64,000 nt of DNA, taken from NCBI GenBank assembly GCA_930367215.1, contig OV884057.1:203597621-203661620 (forward strand), read 5' to 3'. The position numbers were made by a program, and so were the translations under genes. Under the pieces are notes generated by a model. That model was not told the DNA's origin. It was given only the letters and a program-made list of their open reading frames with translations, and did not search any database. Shown in pieces: positions 19,314 to 30,305 of the stretch. Within the stretch, counting starts at the first letter, position 1. The number at the start of each line of letters is the position of its first letter. This DNA is from Pollenia angustigena (Eukaryota > Arthropoda > Insecta > Diptera > Polleniidae).

Positions 19314-21250
19314 TTAATTTGTACAGTTTAAAAGTTCATTTTGTATTTCAGTTGCTTCTATATTTGAATGAAGAAACATTATGGCATTTATAGAATCACC
19401 GTTTGAAGCAATGCTGCATCTTTTTTCAGAAATCAAATTCCGAGCTACTGAAAAAACTCTCTCTGAAGCTGCACTACTAGCAGGTGTTGCTAATATTTTA
19501 CAGCTCACTTTGTAGAGAAGTGGAAATTCATTTTGATGTAAGTTCCACCATTGCAAAATGTTGAAATCTTCATTAATACTAACATTTAAGCTTTCATACA
19601 TTAGCAATTCATTGGATACTGCATCAAGTTGTGTAGTATTTTCAGTCGGTGGTAAAAAATCAGAATATAATTCTATGAGATGGCTAGATATTGCTGTTTC
19701 ACTTTCAAATCGATTTTCTGATTCATGTTGCTCTTGAAAGTGTTTTCTCATAATGTGCATGCATTTGTCTTTAATCGTGAATTTTTCTTCTTCACTAAAT
19801 TGAACTAATTTGTTTAATGGAGGGAAAAGAAAAACAGCAATTTTATGGTAAATAGTTAGATTCCGAATTACTATGGAATCTATCAAAATTGCTAATTTTT
19901 CTTTAAACTCTTTAGTAATTTCTAAGTCGTTGATATCAGCATTGCATTTTTTCTTTAAGCGATGGATATAAATATAAACAAGGTGTATTGTCGGATACTT
20001 TTCCCCTTCTAACTTTTTTAAAGTTTCTTCGAAAGGTTCCAAAACTTTAATCAAAGCTGTTATATGGTTCAAATGAATATTATTCATTCTATTGAGCTCG
20101 TTTTTTTGTTGCAAAAGTTTAACTATTTCGGACCAATTTTTTTCAACAGAAACAAATAAATAGTAAATTGAATTCCAGCGGGTGGGTGAAAAGCTTTTAA
20201 GGGTTGTTTGTAAATTTACATTAAGACCAGAAATTTTAAAATATTTTACGAGTTTAGTACATAAACTACATAATTCTGAAACAGCAGCTACTTCTTTCAT
20301 AGCTTTTTGAATAGTATTGTGCAGTAAATGGTCAATGCAAAATATGTGGTTATTGTTCCGAAAGGCAGCGACCATGTTTGCTCCTCGATCTGTGACAATA
20401 ATGGCTTTGTCATCCAGATCTAAATCGAACTCATTAAGTATTTTTATTACCTTTCGACTGATATTATCATCTAAACATATATATATATCAAAGTTTATAA
20501 TAAACCTATTTATAAATATATATTATCAAATAAATAAATATTACTTGTACATTGTTCACCATCCATAGAATTAATGCCAAGAAGTCTACTAAACATATGT
20601 CCATCTTTTATGTAGTGAATGGTCACAGCTATATATGTTCTTCTAATAAAGTTATCGGTCCAAAGGTCTGATGTAAGACCAAAACCAACACTCTTCACAG
20701 AATTAATGTCAGTCTTTATTTTTTCAAAATGTTTATTGTAAACATTCATTATATTTCGGGAAATTGTTGTTGAATGTGGCAAAAGACTTCGAACATCTAC
20801 ATGTTCGCCGAAATTTGCGCCAACCGATAGAAGAAACTTTGCAACTTTGTGAAAGCCAGTATCTTCTACTAGTTGGAATGGTCTGCAGTTCTCCACAATC
20901 CATTCTGTAAATATCAGAGTTCCATTTTGTTTTGTCCCTGCATTTACTTCTACTTTTTTGATGTTCTTATTATTAGATGTCAAATAACATTTATGTCGAA
21001 CTAAATTAGATGTAGTTGCTCCATTATATTTATAAACATTTAAACATTTTCTGCAAGCAACAACGTCCTTTATTTCTTCCTCTGACATATTTTCAACTTT
21101 TCCGAATACTTCCCACACCTTACTTCTTCCTCTTTTTGAGCTTATTTTTAACTCGCCTCTTACAATTGAATTTCTAATAACAGGCGTACTTAATGAAGTA
21201 TTTGAGATACTTGGGGAAGGATTTGAATTAAATGAATCGTTTGCTGACAT
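19314..21250 (-). CDS. hAT transposase (two exons, 620 aa, intact)
   Basis: Exon 1 (21250-20545) and exon 2 (20470-19314) join in frame across a 74-nt intron to give 620 residues, close to Hermes-type hAT transposases. Residues about 41-90 form a BED zinc finger (SKVWEVFGKV, CRKCLNVYKY, SNLVRHKC) for DNA binding. The RNase H-like catalytic triad is visible: D195 in FGLTSDLWTD, D263 in AIIVTDRGANM and E572 in PASSAASERVFS. The C-x2-H pair (C280, H283, in FCIDHLLHN) and W334 (SPTRWNSIYY) of the family are also present. The C-terminal hATC dimerisation region ends near NAIMFLHSN. The start ATG at 21250 is the first Met before the BED domain. It catalyses cut-and-paste transposition in the nucleus. 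No damage is seen. Confidence 0.93.
20471..20544 (-). other. 74-nt intron of the hAT transposase gene
   Basis: On the minus strand the intron begins GTAATATTT (20544 downward) and ends ATATGTTTAG (at 20471). It contains stops in the reading frame (AAATAG, TTGATA). Removing it joins the codon for N236 and restores one open frame across the second catalytic Asp block. GT-AG borders and AT richness fit a small insect intron. Confidence 0.88.
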
Positions 21251-22578
21251 CTATTTTAAATATGTTTGTATACATATGTATGTATGTACATAAATATAAA
21301 GAAAAATAAACGAATTAATAAAACTAGGTAGATAAATGTAGACAAAAAATTTAAAAAAATTAAATTTAAATAAGCCAAATATTTTTAACACTAAAAAAGT
21401 ATTACGTATGGAGGTATGGATGTATATTAAATTACCTTTTCCTAATTTCTTTTTCCACTTTTGTGCATAGAAATGCATTTCCCTGGTCTATTTATTCAAA
21501 AAAAAAATAATCTAAATGAGAATTATAACGTGAAAAAGTTATTTTAGTAAACAGTTAGGATATTCATAGTGATAAGTAAAATAGTAATGGTATTCACGGT
21601 GTTGGGTTACTTATACTTCAAACATCTATGCATACATTTTAATTATATCATAACATTTTACAAAATACCAAATGCGCACCTGAGTTTGCCTGCAAAAATG
21701 TATAAAGTCATTATAACAGGTCAAAGTTTCGTTAAATAGTTACCATAAATAGGTAAGGTTAACTCTTTGGGCTCGGTCATATAATTGTAGCATAAAAAGT
21801 ATGCAGTAAAAATAGTGCGAAACAATAAAGTTTCATTAATACATCAATGAAACACATCTTTCTACCCAAACATGTTACCTACTGTCACATTTGCTATTAT
21901 GTATATAGGTTATTTACACTTAAATTGTAGCAAAACAATCCTTTTTTTAACTTGTTTTTTTTTACTTACTTAAGAAAAGTGTTTTCTAAGAAAAAATAGC
22001 CGAACCGACGCGATTGGTACAGAAACCAAAATATTTTTACAAGCACAAAATACCAACAAATTCTTGTGGCTATTTTTTTCTTAATAATTTCTGTATTTAG
22101 GTACGTCTTTTTATCGTAGGAAAAAGGAACCCTTTTACAGGTATCAAAGAATTTTTTTTTTGTCATCATAAAGTTTTTTTCTGTCAAGATGAAGCAAAAT
22201 AACATAGCATCCGCTAGACATGTAACTTGTCGAAGTCACATCGACGACTGAATTGATGATCATAAAAATATGTGTTAGTAGTGGTACGCACAACTGGGCA
22301 AAGAAATGGAATTCCCTGTTATAGAGTCTATAGACTCACAATTGTTGTGTGTTATGTTTTGTTTCACATCGAATCATACATTGAGTTGATTTGTTTTTTA
22401 AAATCAAACTACTGCTTAACAACGAGTTGTTTGAAACGAGCTACTGTTAAAAGTTGATTCGGTTTTTCATTGTGTATCATTCGAATTGATTTTAAAAAAA
22501 GAACTCAGTATTTGACACAACAATGAGTTGGTGTGGAGAAATGTGAAAAAGAAACGAATGCATTCGTGCAGGGCTTTA
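21251..22578 (-). promoter_or_regulatory. Upstream region of the hAT transposase gene
   Basis: These 1.3 kb lie between the transposase start and the right terminus and hold no recognisable coding sequence. They should contain the promoter and 5' UTR. I cannot place a TATA box or start site with confidence. Confidence 0.4.
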
Positions 22579-22586
22579 GTAATAAT

Positions 22587-23050
22587 GCAAAACATTGTTT
22601 ATTTTGCGATCAGTTTAAAATTCGCCAATACATATTTGTATTTTATTATTAAGATATTTTCAGTCTGAGACTATTTTATACCCAGGCCACATATAACTTA
22701 GGCTTTTATTATTCACATACATAGGAATTCCTTCTAATTTTTATCCATATTGTTAATTATTTAGGTGTGGTGATTGAACGTGTAGTAAAATTTAAATAAA
22801 AGACTCAAAAAACTGAATATACTAAATAACAGAATAAAATTTAGATTAACAGAATACAATTTTTTCTATCTGAATGCTTGCCAAAGACTTTATTTTTTGT
22901 GTTTATCGTAAAGGAACACTTATGTTTGTCCATGATAAGACTGCTGCGCGATTTTTTTCTTTTTATATTAAACCTAACTCACACAAAGGACTATTTGTAC
23001 CATACATTCTTAGAGCACTCAAAAAATGAGAAATTATTAGAAAAAAAAAA
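22587..23050. other. Non-coding AT-rich stretch
   Basis: No motif, exon or inverted repeat was recognised between the hAT element and the next MITE. The small open frame beginning at 22878 runs across the MITE palindrome and is not credible. Confidence 0.45.
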
Positions 23051-23056
23051 GTTTAA

Positions 23057-23165
23057 CTGCCAGGCCCACAATGTCGACAAGAACATTTCTTTCGCATATT
23101 TATATTTTTGTTTTCAATATAAATATACGAAAGAAATATTCTTGTCGACATCGTGGGCCAGGCAG
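23057..23165. mobile_element. Palindromic 109-bp MITE with TTAA borders
   Basis: The two halves are reverse complements over about 47 bases with few differences, beginning CTGCCAGGCCCACAATGTCG. TTAA stands on both sides (23053-23056, 23166-23169), the target duplication of piggyBac-type elements. A diverged relative with the same GGCCCAC-GTGTCGAC ends lies in each copy of the tandem array (43265-43384 and equivalents). Confidence 0.7.
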
Positions 23166-23570
23166 TTAATAATTATGCTCAAGAAATTTAACTACTCTCT
23201 TAAAATACTAAATACTTTTTTCGTCTGATACCTAAACATTTTACTTGCAGTTTCACTTTTATCATATACGCACGGCACCACTCGTTTTTCACATAAAACA
23301 TTTTTTTTATAAACAATTTTCACCTAATACTATGAGCAAGGTATATTTAGACAAGGTAGATTCGTTAGCGGACAAACATAAACCCCAATTGTCAAATTCG
23401 TATGTATTTATGAGCCAAAATTTGAACATGTGTGCGTAAAATTGTTTTTGTTTTATATGGAGACAATTTTGACAAATCAGGTATTTCTATAGAGAGAGCA
23501 GCATGTCTACAATCCCACATGAGTCGACCTTTGTAAATGTAGCTTGACTATGAGTTTCATCTTTTACCAG

Positions 23571-23945
23571 TGTTGCCAGAATTTGAAGACTAAAAATAGC
23601 TACATTTATAAAATATCATAACTAACTTTACTAATTAAATGGCTAACAAAAACACAAGAAAAAATAATTCAATTAATAATTTGTACAATAAAATTGTTAC
23701 AAAAAAATAATTCAGTATTATTTTGATATGTAGAAAATATAGATTGTTAAAAAATTTGATGTCCTTATTGTTCAGTGACGAAAGAATGAAATGAACAAAA
23801 TTTGTTAATGTTAAGCAAAAAAAAAAGTTGAAAAATAAAATTTTCTTTATAAACAATAAAATAAACAAATATGGCTAAAGACTAAATTACATTTTTTAAT
23901 AGCTAAATCTAGCCATTGAATGGCTAATTTTTTTTTTTACTCAAA
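23571..23945. mobile_element. hAT-family remnant, related to the copy at 60.9 kb
   Basis: It begins CAGTGTTGCCAGAATTTGAA and contains TGGCTAA words and GATGTCCTTATTGTTCA, matching the element at 60877-62115 (CAGTGTTGCCAAAACTTGG, GATGTCGTTATTGTTCA). The right terminus is not preserved. Confidence 0.55.
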
Positions 23946-24049
23946 CTTTTATCTTTTACACAAACATCAGTTTTCTTAAAAATGTTTGTTTTAAATCAAT
24001 AATAAAAATTTCGATAAACCAAAAATACTATAGGCTTAAAGAATAATGT

Positions 24050-24330
24050 TTAGACTGCCAGCCGTCGCAGAATTTTGATGACAAAAGCGTTGGTTGTTCG
24101 CGAAAAATTTAAATTCGACCAGTATTCTGTATTTCTCGCATCGTAAAAATTCTCACATGAAGAGTTCAAGACCCGGTTCAGTCAATAAAAAGAAATCAAA
24201 AAATTTCAATTTATTTCATGCAGTAAAATTCCTTCCTTCATTAATATAATTTATTGCAAATTAAATTTGATGAACTCAAACCTGATTTAAAATAAAAAAT
24301 CAAATTGGGATTAAATCATTAATTTTATCT
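24050..24330 (+). repeat. Diverged SINE-like repeat
   Basis: GAGTTCAAGACCCGG resembles a B box. The following tail (TTTCATGCAGTAAAATTCC, then AATTAAATTTGATGAACTCA) matches tails of the repeats at 29.8 and 30.23 kb. It is probably an old copy of that family. Confidence 0.45.
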
Positions 24331-24358
24331 TAAATCAAGAATTTGATCTGTATTGATA

Positions 24359-24796
24359 TGTACAGTAATTTCCGCTTAATTGAGTTTCTAAAAATGCACG
24401 ACTTTTGACGCAATTAAACGGGAACTCAATTAAGCAGTACTCGGTTAATTTAAACGCCGACACAATTAAAACGAGCATCGCGTAATTGAGCAAGATTTGC
24501 AATAAAGCGAAACACCCATGTGTAGATAGAAAATTAAACACATTTCTTTATTTCTTAAGTTAAAAAATGGTTTAGGTTTTTTAAAAACAAAATAAAAATC
24601 AGGTACGATCATCGCACAATCATCTTTCTTGCCGCAAAATAATTTTTTTACGTTTGTGGAGCAAAAACACATTTAGTAGACGGAAACAATTAACCGAAAC
24701 ATTTGCTCTTGTTTTTCGCAATGCGGTCTTATTTTGCGAAATAATTGAGCGTGTGACGCAATTAAACGGAGCTCAACTAAACGGGTATTTTTACAT
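24359..24796. mobile_element. Possible pogo/Tigger-type MITE
   Basis: The left end TACAGTAATTTCCGCTTAAT and the right end (reverse strand ATGTAAAAATACCCGTTTAG) are imperfect inverted repeats. The interior repeats GACGCAATTAAACGG-type words in both orientations. CAGTA-TTCCGCTTAATT is typical of pogo-like termini. The ends are diverged, so boundaries are approximate. Confidence 0.4.
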
Positions 24797-24799
24797 AGA

Positions 24800-25281
24800 C
24801 AATTATTTTTAGTGAAATAAAAACCGAAAACAACTGTATTAGGACTTGTGTTTATATTATACTTAGATTTTCACCTTTTACTCGGAAAACTAATTTTTTA
24901 GTCTAATTATTCATAATCTATAATTAGAATTTTAACTAATTAGTTTTTGGAAACTAATATTTGAACAAAATTTTTAAAAAATTTGATTTCTTGAAATCTA
25001 CTCTACTGTAAATACATATATAAATATTCTAGGGCATAATTCTACAGCAATTACAAAATTTAAACCAAAATTGATCAATTTACGTTTTTATTAGTTACTG
25101 AGTAATTTTTTAAACAATGTTTGTACAAATTAATTTCAAATACACACTACATATAATAAAATGCACAATAGAAATAATAACTAAATAATACATAAGTACA
25201 CTTACATACACACATCTTTAAACATTTAAATCAATTCTAATCTAATGCAAACATTATCAAAAAAATAAAGAAAAGAAAACA
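24800..25281. other. AT-rich non-coding stretch
   Basis: Nothing beyond simple AT-rich sequence and scattered ACATACA words is seen. Confidence 0.45.
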
Positions 25282-26130
25282 AGTAAAAGTGCTATATTCG
25301 GATATGCCGGATCTTATACGCCCTTCAAAATGGTTGGAAAACAACAGAAAGTTAAAAATTAGCTTAATTTTATCCACCTATCTTGTTTTGTATATACCCA
25401 ATCGTACCAAAACCCTAAACTCGGGAGGACACTTGCTTTTGGATCAGCTGAAATAATATAATAATTTGGCAGATTTTTATACCCACACCACAATAGTGGA
25501 GAGGGTATTAAGCATTTGTACTGATGTGTGTAACGCCTTAAAATATTGGTCCTAGACCCACCTCTAAGTATACCGATCGACTCAGAATCACTTTCTGAAG
25601 CGAACTAACGATGTCCGTCCGGCTGGCTGTCCAGGTAACCTTGTGCGCAAAGCACAGGTCGGAATTTTGGAGATAATTTGATAAAATTTGGTACATAGAT
25701 TCCTATTGGCACAAGGACCAAGCCTATTGGAAATGGGACGAATCGTAGGACCACTAGGGAAGATAAGAGGAAATTTCTTCCTCTCAGAAACTATCAAACC
25801 GATTTTAATGAAATTTAAAACATAGATAGAACCATATCTATATGGACACAAAAGGTATGCATTTGTTAAAAAATAGGACTACGTGGGAAATAGGGGCAAT
25901 TTCTGTCTCTCAAACCGATATTAATGAAATTTAAAACATAGATAGAAATATATCTATATGGACACATAAGCTATACAGTTTTTCAAAAATAGGGCCACAA
26001 GGGGAGGTAGGGGGCAATTTCTGCCTCTCACAAACTTTCAAACCGAATTTAATGAAATCCATTTTTATATCCATTAATGTGGTGCTGGGTATCATATGGT
26101 CGGGCTTGGCCGACTATACTTTCTTACTTG
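25282..26130 (+). repeat. DINE-like repeat cluster
   Basis: It starts with CAAGTAAAAGTGCTATATTC (head of a related family). From 25480 the motifs ACCACAATAGTGGAGAGGG, CCGTCCGGCTGGCTGTCC and, at the end, GGTCGGGCTTGGCCGACTAT with CTTTCTTACTTG follow. An internal unit of about 115-130 bases (GGACCAC-GGGAAGATA, AACATAGATAGA, ATATCTATATGGACAC) is repeated about three times. The same repeat occurs at 36033-36753 and, reversed, at 61255-61535. DINE/Helentron affinity is inferred from the GTCC/GACG core and family layout. Confidence 0.65.
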
Positions 26131-26942
26131 TTAGTATTGAAATCATATTTAAGAAACATAAGGGCCAAATTTGCTCCATTTAGCTTATACAGTATGGGTA
26201 CAATCGTGCTAAAATCCTTGTGGGCGCTAGGTGAAATAAAAGGTCGATTTCATACACTAATGGCAAATTTTTTTTTTTTTAAATATCAACTTATGTTAAA
26301 AAATAGTTTTTCATGTGAAATAAAAATAAAATTATATGAAAAAAATGTATTTAAAAATGAAGTGATATTTAATTAGAATTGGTGAAATTGGCTATAAGAA
26401 TATTCGAGCTTAATTTTTTTCAAGCTAGTTTGTTTTGTATGGACACTAGGGCCCTTAACTCTGTAGGACATTTGTATGGCGGTCAGGTGGATCTGCCTGA
26501 TTTCCAATATTTAATACCTTTTATATTTAAAAAATATTTAAGTCAACTTTGGTCCTCGTAGCTGATATGGTATGGGCCCTACTCGGCTTTAACCATTATT
26601 TCGGGGAAAATAAGGCTGTTATTAGTTTTCACTGCAGTAAACTGTAAAAATGAAATTCAGAGCAAACTAAAATTTAAATTTTGTATTTTGTATTTTGTTA
26701 TGTATTTTTTAATATCTTTATCGTTAGGCAAAAAGGTCTTGGGCCAGAAACTGTGGTTTTTCGTAATGTTATATTGAAAAATATTTGTTTGGTGTATTTC
26801 ATTGACTTTTTCCTAAAGAGAAGAAGCTTACGATTACAAGCAGTTGTGCTAGACTTAAGTTATTGATACCAAACGATAGATTAATAAAAGCTTATCAAAA
26901 ACTCAAAATGTGTTTGACAATCTTTAAAAATTGCTCTTATGC
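26131..26942. repeat. Diverged repeat and non-coding sequence
   Basis: Phrases such as GGGTACAATCGTGCTAAAATC and TTGTATGGACACTAGGGCCC resemble parts of the neighbouring DINE-like repeats. No coding region is credible; small open frames follow the repeat rather than a gene. Confidence 0.35.
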
Positions 26943-27167
26943 TAGAAACACAACTGGGATGAACGACGAATTATTCGCAACGAATATTCAAGTGGATTCG
27001 GTATTCAGAACACACCAGATTAACAGTTTTTATTTAATTTTAAGTCACACTAATACTTAGAATTCACGCAGTTATTGTGTCTCATTTGACGAATTTACGC
27101 AACGAATTCTTGTCGACGAATTCGTCGTACTATGCGAAGTTCGTCGTTCCTCCCAGGTGTGTTTCTA
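26943..27167. mobile_element. MITE with TAGAAACACAACTGGGA ends
   Basis: The left end TAGAAACACAACTGGGATGA and the right end, inverted (TAGAAACACACCTGGGAGGA), are near-identical inverted repeats. The subterminal parts repeat GAACGACGAATT and ACGAATTCGTCG. Fragments of the same family occur at 30730-30830 and 35815-36010. No target duplication is clear. Confidence 0.6.
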
Positions 27168-27309
27168 CCATAACTTTGGAATAACATTTCAAATGATTTA
27201 TTTTTTAATTAAAAAAAAAAATTTAAAAACACTAGTAGAAAATTATTGAAGGAATTTGTTGGCATTAAAACTAAAAAGGGCAGTAGTAAATTTTACTATG
27301 TAGTTGTTT

Positions 27310-27625
27310 TCTAAAATAAGAGGCATTCGTGGTCATTGGCTCATATCTCAGTCATTTATGTACCGATCTGGCTGACTTTCAATAACAAATTTTAACGCAG
27401 CATATATAACATAAATATATAACAACCTAGTCCCCATTTTACCAACAATATTTTAACCGACATACGGACAGCCGGGCATCATTAAATCAAATTCGCTACT
27501 CATTGGGACCCAGAATATATATGTCTACTTTATATGGTTTTAGATTAATATTGTTGCAATTACAAACGGAATAACAAACTTATGTTTACATGTATAACCT
27601 TTCCACTCATGGCGAAGGGTACAAA
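27310..27625 (+). repeat. DINE-like repeat (GACCGATCTGGCTGA family)
   Basis: It contains ATATCTCAGTCATTTATG, ACCGATCTGGCTGACTTTCA, a GACATACGGACAGCC core, GGGACCCAGAATATATATG and ends GGCGAAGGGTAC. The order is the same as in the copies at 38.9-40.2 kb. It lies just upstream of the Naprt-like exon. Confidence 0.65.
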
Positions 27626-27958
27626 AAGTGTATGAACAAAATTTCACTCCGCTTGAGAGCAATTAAGTATTTTATTTTTGACTTTTGTAACACTTAACAA
27701 ATAAATTTCGAAAGTAGAATAAACAATCAGTATTCGATCGTACAGTGAACTGGAATGTTGAAGAGTCAAATAAAAAAATTCGTAATTAAATTTCAATAAT
27801 CGTTTACTTTGTAAATTATTAAATTCGCTTAACATAATTAATCTGAATATTTTTTAATTAAATTCACGTTGGTTTGTTTTTAGTATATTTATTTGAAAAA
27901 CATTTAAATTAGCTATTAAAAATTGTGTTAAAACTCTTGAAAAAAAATCGTTGACATT

Positions 27959-28055
27959 ATGAGTGAACGTGAATTAAGCTGTAGCAATACAGCCGGACAA
28001 TTTATGGATCGTGGCCGTATGAATCAAAATGGTGTGGTGCAACCTTTACTAACAG
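27959..28055 (+). CDS. Naprt: First coding exon, nicotinate phosphoribosyltransferase-like
   Basis: An ATG at 27959 opens 32 codons plus one base, followed by a consensus donor (ACAG then GTAAGTG at 28056). The peptide starts [13 protein letters not shown] and ends NGVVQPLLT. In nicotinate phosphoribosyltransferases the N-terminal motif PLLTDLYQ opens the catalytic domain. The trailing G before the donor is the first base of an Asp codon if spliced to AC, as the family requires. The enzyme makes NAMN from nicotinate in NAD salvage, in the cytosol. No following exon was recognised in the remaining 36 kb on this strand, so the intron is very long, or the gene is disrupted or the assembly incomplete. 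The identity rests on a short stretch and is tentative. Confidence 0.6.
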
Positions 28056-28904
28056 GTAAGTGTTGTCTTAAAATTATATTCATATGAACATACATATAAA
28101 GATTTTTAAATAGTTGGCAGCATTTAACTATAATAAAAAATGCCGGCTGTAAATTTGATATGCCAATATTTAAATTAACAATATTAAATTCAATTACATA
28201 CTTATTATTAGGTCAAAAGTAAAGTGTACTATTTCATAAAATATTGATGATTTCAGTGTATTTATTGTTTTAAAGAAAATTTAAATAAAATTATTCTTTG
28301 ACAAATGTTGAAAATTTTTTCAAATTATACTATTTAAATTCAGTATGTTATCGGACATTTACCTTTTCTATATTCTAAATGTGTTTTATATTTTCGTCTA
28401 CTATAATTATACAGTAAACATGTCTCGTCACTTTCATTTTATTGGTCGTCTACCAAAATAGTTTTTCTATTTTAATTTGATGTTTTTCTAAAATTCATTC
28501 AACTTATGTTGTTGTATTCATTCAACTAACAAATTGAATTTGCCACAAAATATTCCTTGTTGAAAGTGTTGGCAAATAAAAAACACACTTAACAAATATA
28601 TGACGAAAAAATTAGAAAAAACCCGTGATCCACTTTTAACCTAATTTTTAACAATTTCTATTAATTTTCTAAACTTTATTTCTAAAAAATATTGTAAAAT
28701 ACTGTAGTTAATAAATATTGTAATTGCAAAATGTTTGTTTAGTGTGGCAATAGCTTAAAAATTAATGAATAACTATGATAAAAAATTTATACATAAGTAG
28801 ATCCTTTAAGATATGCCGCCAAATTAACGTTATCTTTTAAGATTCATTGACCGAACGCATTTGTTAAATGACCTTGAGAATACAAATTTTTGTTAAAAAA
28901 AAAA
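28056..28904 (+). other. Start of the Naprt-like first intron
   Basis: After the GTAAGTG donor there is AT-rich sequence without repeats I recognise and without a coding exon. The following repeats up to at least 31 kb would also be intronic if the exon call is right. Confidence 0.45.
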
Positions 28905-29888
28905 AAAAAATAAAAATTATCAATAAATTTTAATTAATAGTTGCGTTCGAGAACACAAAAGTTTTTACTATTTTTTAACTAAACTTTACTGCATTTTACG
29001 AGTACACAAAATGCAGTAAATGAGAACATAAATTGAGAGCGAAAAGTGACAGTTTTTGTCTGAGTATGTAAAAATTTTTACTGCAGAAATTTTTGCAGTA
29101 AAATTTAGTAAATCAAAAAAACATACATATGTTTCAAAAGGTAAACAAATAAAAAGCATACAAATTATGAAAAAATTGTTAAATAAAAGAAAAGTTGAAA
29201 TAAAAATTAAACCAAGTCAAAAAGTGAATAAATATTAATTAATTAAACTTGTTTGTGAAGCATTTATTTGGCTAAATACAAACTTTTGAAATTTTTTTTG
29301 TAACTCATGTTAATTTTTTAGAGTTGTAAAAGTGTGAAGTATTTGGGTACTTAAGTAGGTTCCATGGGCAGCTTACAAGAGACAGCTCACTTGGGTCCTT
29401 TATTGGTCCCTTTGTGATAAGGGTACTTAAGTAATCAATAGCAAAAAAATTATTCATGTTCTTTTAAATAATTTAACCCGCTACAAATAAGTAAAATCAA
29501 ATAAAATAAAAAACAAACAAATATGAAAGATTACATAAAATAGTTTGTTTTTATTTTCCAAAAATGTTCGTGTTATAAAACGTATTTAATCGAGTACCTA
29601 TAAGAAAACGAGTTAAGTAGTCAAAAGTGTCAATATTTTTCAACACTTCAATTATTTTCCATCAGCTGTTGCCTTTATTTTACGAATTTTTACAAATTTT
29701 GCGTTCGCGTACTTTTTTGGACAACAGCTTTTTGTGAGAGAAAATTTTTCAGTTTACTAATTTACTGCATTTAACTGTAAAAGTACTCAAACGCACCTAA
29801 TTTCATGTTGTAAAATTCGTTCCTTCAGTAAAAATAATTTAATGAAAATTAAATTTGATGAACTCAAGCCTAACTAAATATCGAATTT
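28905..29888. repeat. SINE-like repeat split by a DNA element
   Basis: The left part (AAAAATTATCAATAAATTTTAATTAAT, ending 28938) and the right part (from TTTCATGTTGTAAAATTC at 29802) are continuous in the copy at 30190-30300. The 860-bp insert between them is a separate element. The tail AATTAAATTTGATGAACTCA is shared with copies at 24.25 and 30.26 kb. Confidence 0.65.
28939..29798. mobile_element. DNA element with 3-bp AAT duplication, inserted in a SINE
   Basis: The left end AGTTGCGTTCGAGAAC and the right end (reverse strand AGGTGCGTTTGAGTAC) are inverted repeats, extended by related ACTGCATTT/AAATGCAGT words further in. AAT borders both ends (28936-28938, 29799-29801), and the uninterrupted SINE at 30.2 kb shows the empty site. 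No transposase is seen. The 3-bp duplication suggests a PIF/Harbinger-like mechanism. Confidence 0.75.
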
Positions 29889-30089
29889 GAAATTAAAATT
29901 CGACAGTTCAACTAAAAAATAACAACTGTTCTAAAAATAGCTATGGCACAAGCTTAATATGTTTACATTTGTACTTCAAGTTGTATAAATAAAATGTCGA
30001 CGATAGTGGACAAAAACATAATAAACAAATGTACTCAGGTATCCAATTCGAACCACCAATACAATTGGTTAAATATTGATATTTGACTG

Positions 30090-30305
30090 TTGGCTGGCAG
30101 GCACCGCAGTAGTGCAAAGGGTAGAACGCAAAGAATTCTGATGAAACTTAAATTCAACCCGAGTTCGAGCCTCAGCTCAGCTAAAAACAAAAATTATCAA
30201 TAAATTTTAATTAATTTCATGTTGTAAAATTCCATCTTTCAGTAAAAATAATTTAATGAAAATTAAATTTGATGAACCCAAGCCTAACTAAATATCAAAA
30301 TTTCA
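30090..30305 (+). repeat. tRNA-derived SINE-like repeat
   Basis: It carries GCAGTAGTGCAAAGGGTAGA (A-box-like) and GAGTTCGAGCCTC (B-box-like) about 55 bases apart. A tail with AAAAATTATCAATAAATT and TTGATGAACCCAAGCC is shared with the repeats at 24.25 and 29.8 kb. This copy provides the uninterrupted site for the insertion at 28939-29798. Confidence 0.6.

Larger units (their letters stand above)
18742..22578 (-). mobile_element. Complete autonomous hAT transposon
   Basis: The 8-bp duplication GTAATAAT is exact at 18734-18741 and 22579-22586 and fits the nTnnnnAn rule of Ac-type hAT elements. The 22-bp termini start TAAAGCCCTGCACGAATGCA and are identical on both ends as reverse complements. 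Subterminal CGAATCAAA and GAATCATTCG words cluster on both sides. Inside lies an uninterrupted spliced transposase gene on the minus strand. Length is 3837 bp. All parts needed for mobility appear present, so this may be an active or very recently active element. Confidence 0.92.

Noticed and set aside
25588..25851. Minus frames in the DINE-like repeats (also 36092-36542)
   Set aside because: They translate internal repeat units of non-coding elements; the repeated CPYRYGSIYVLNFI phrase follows the repeat period.
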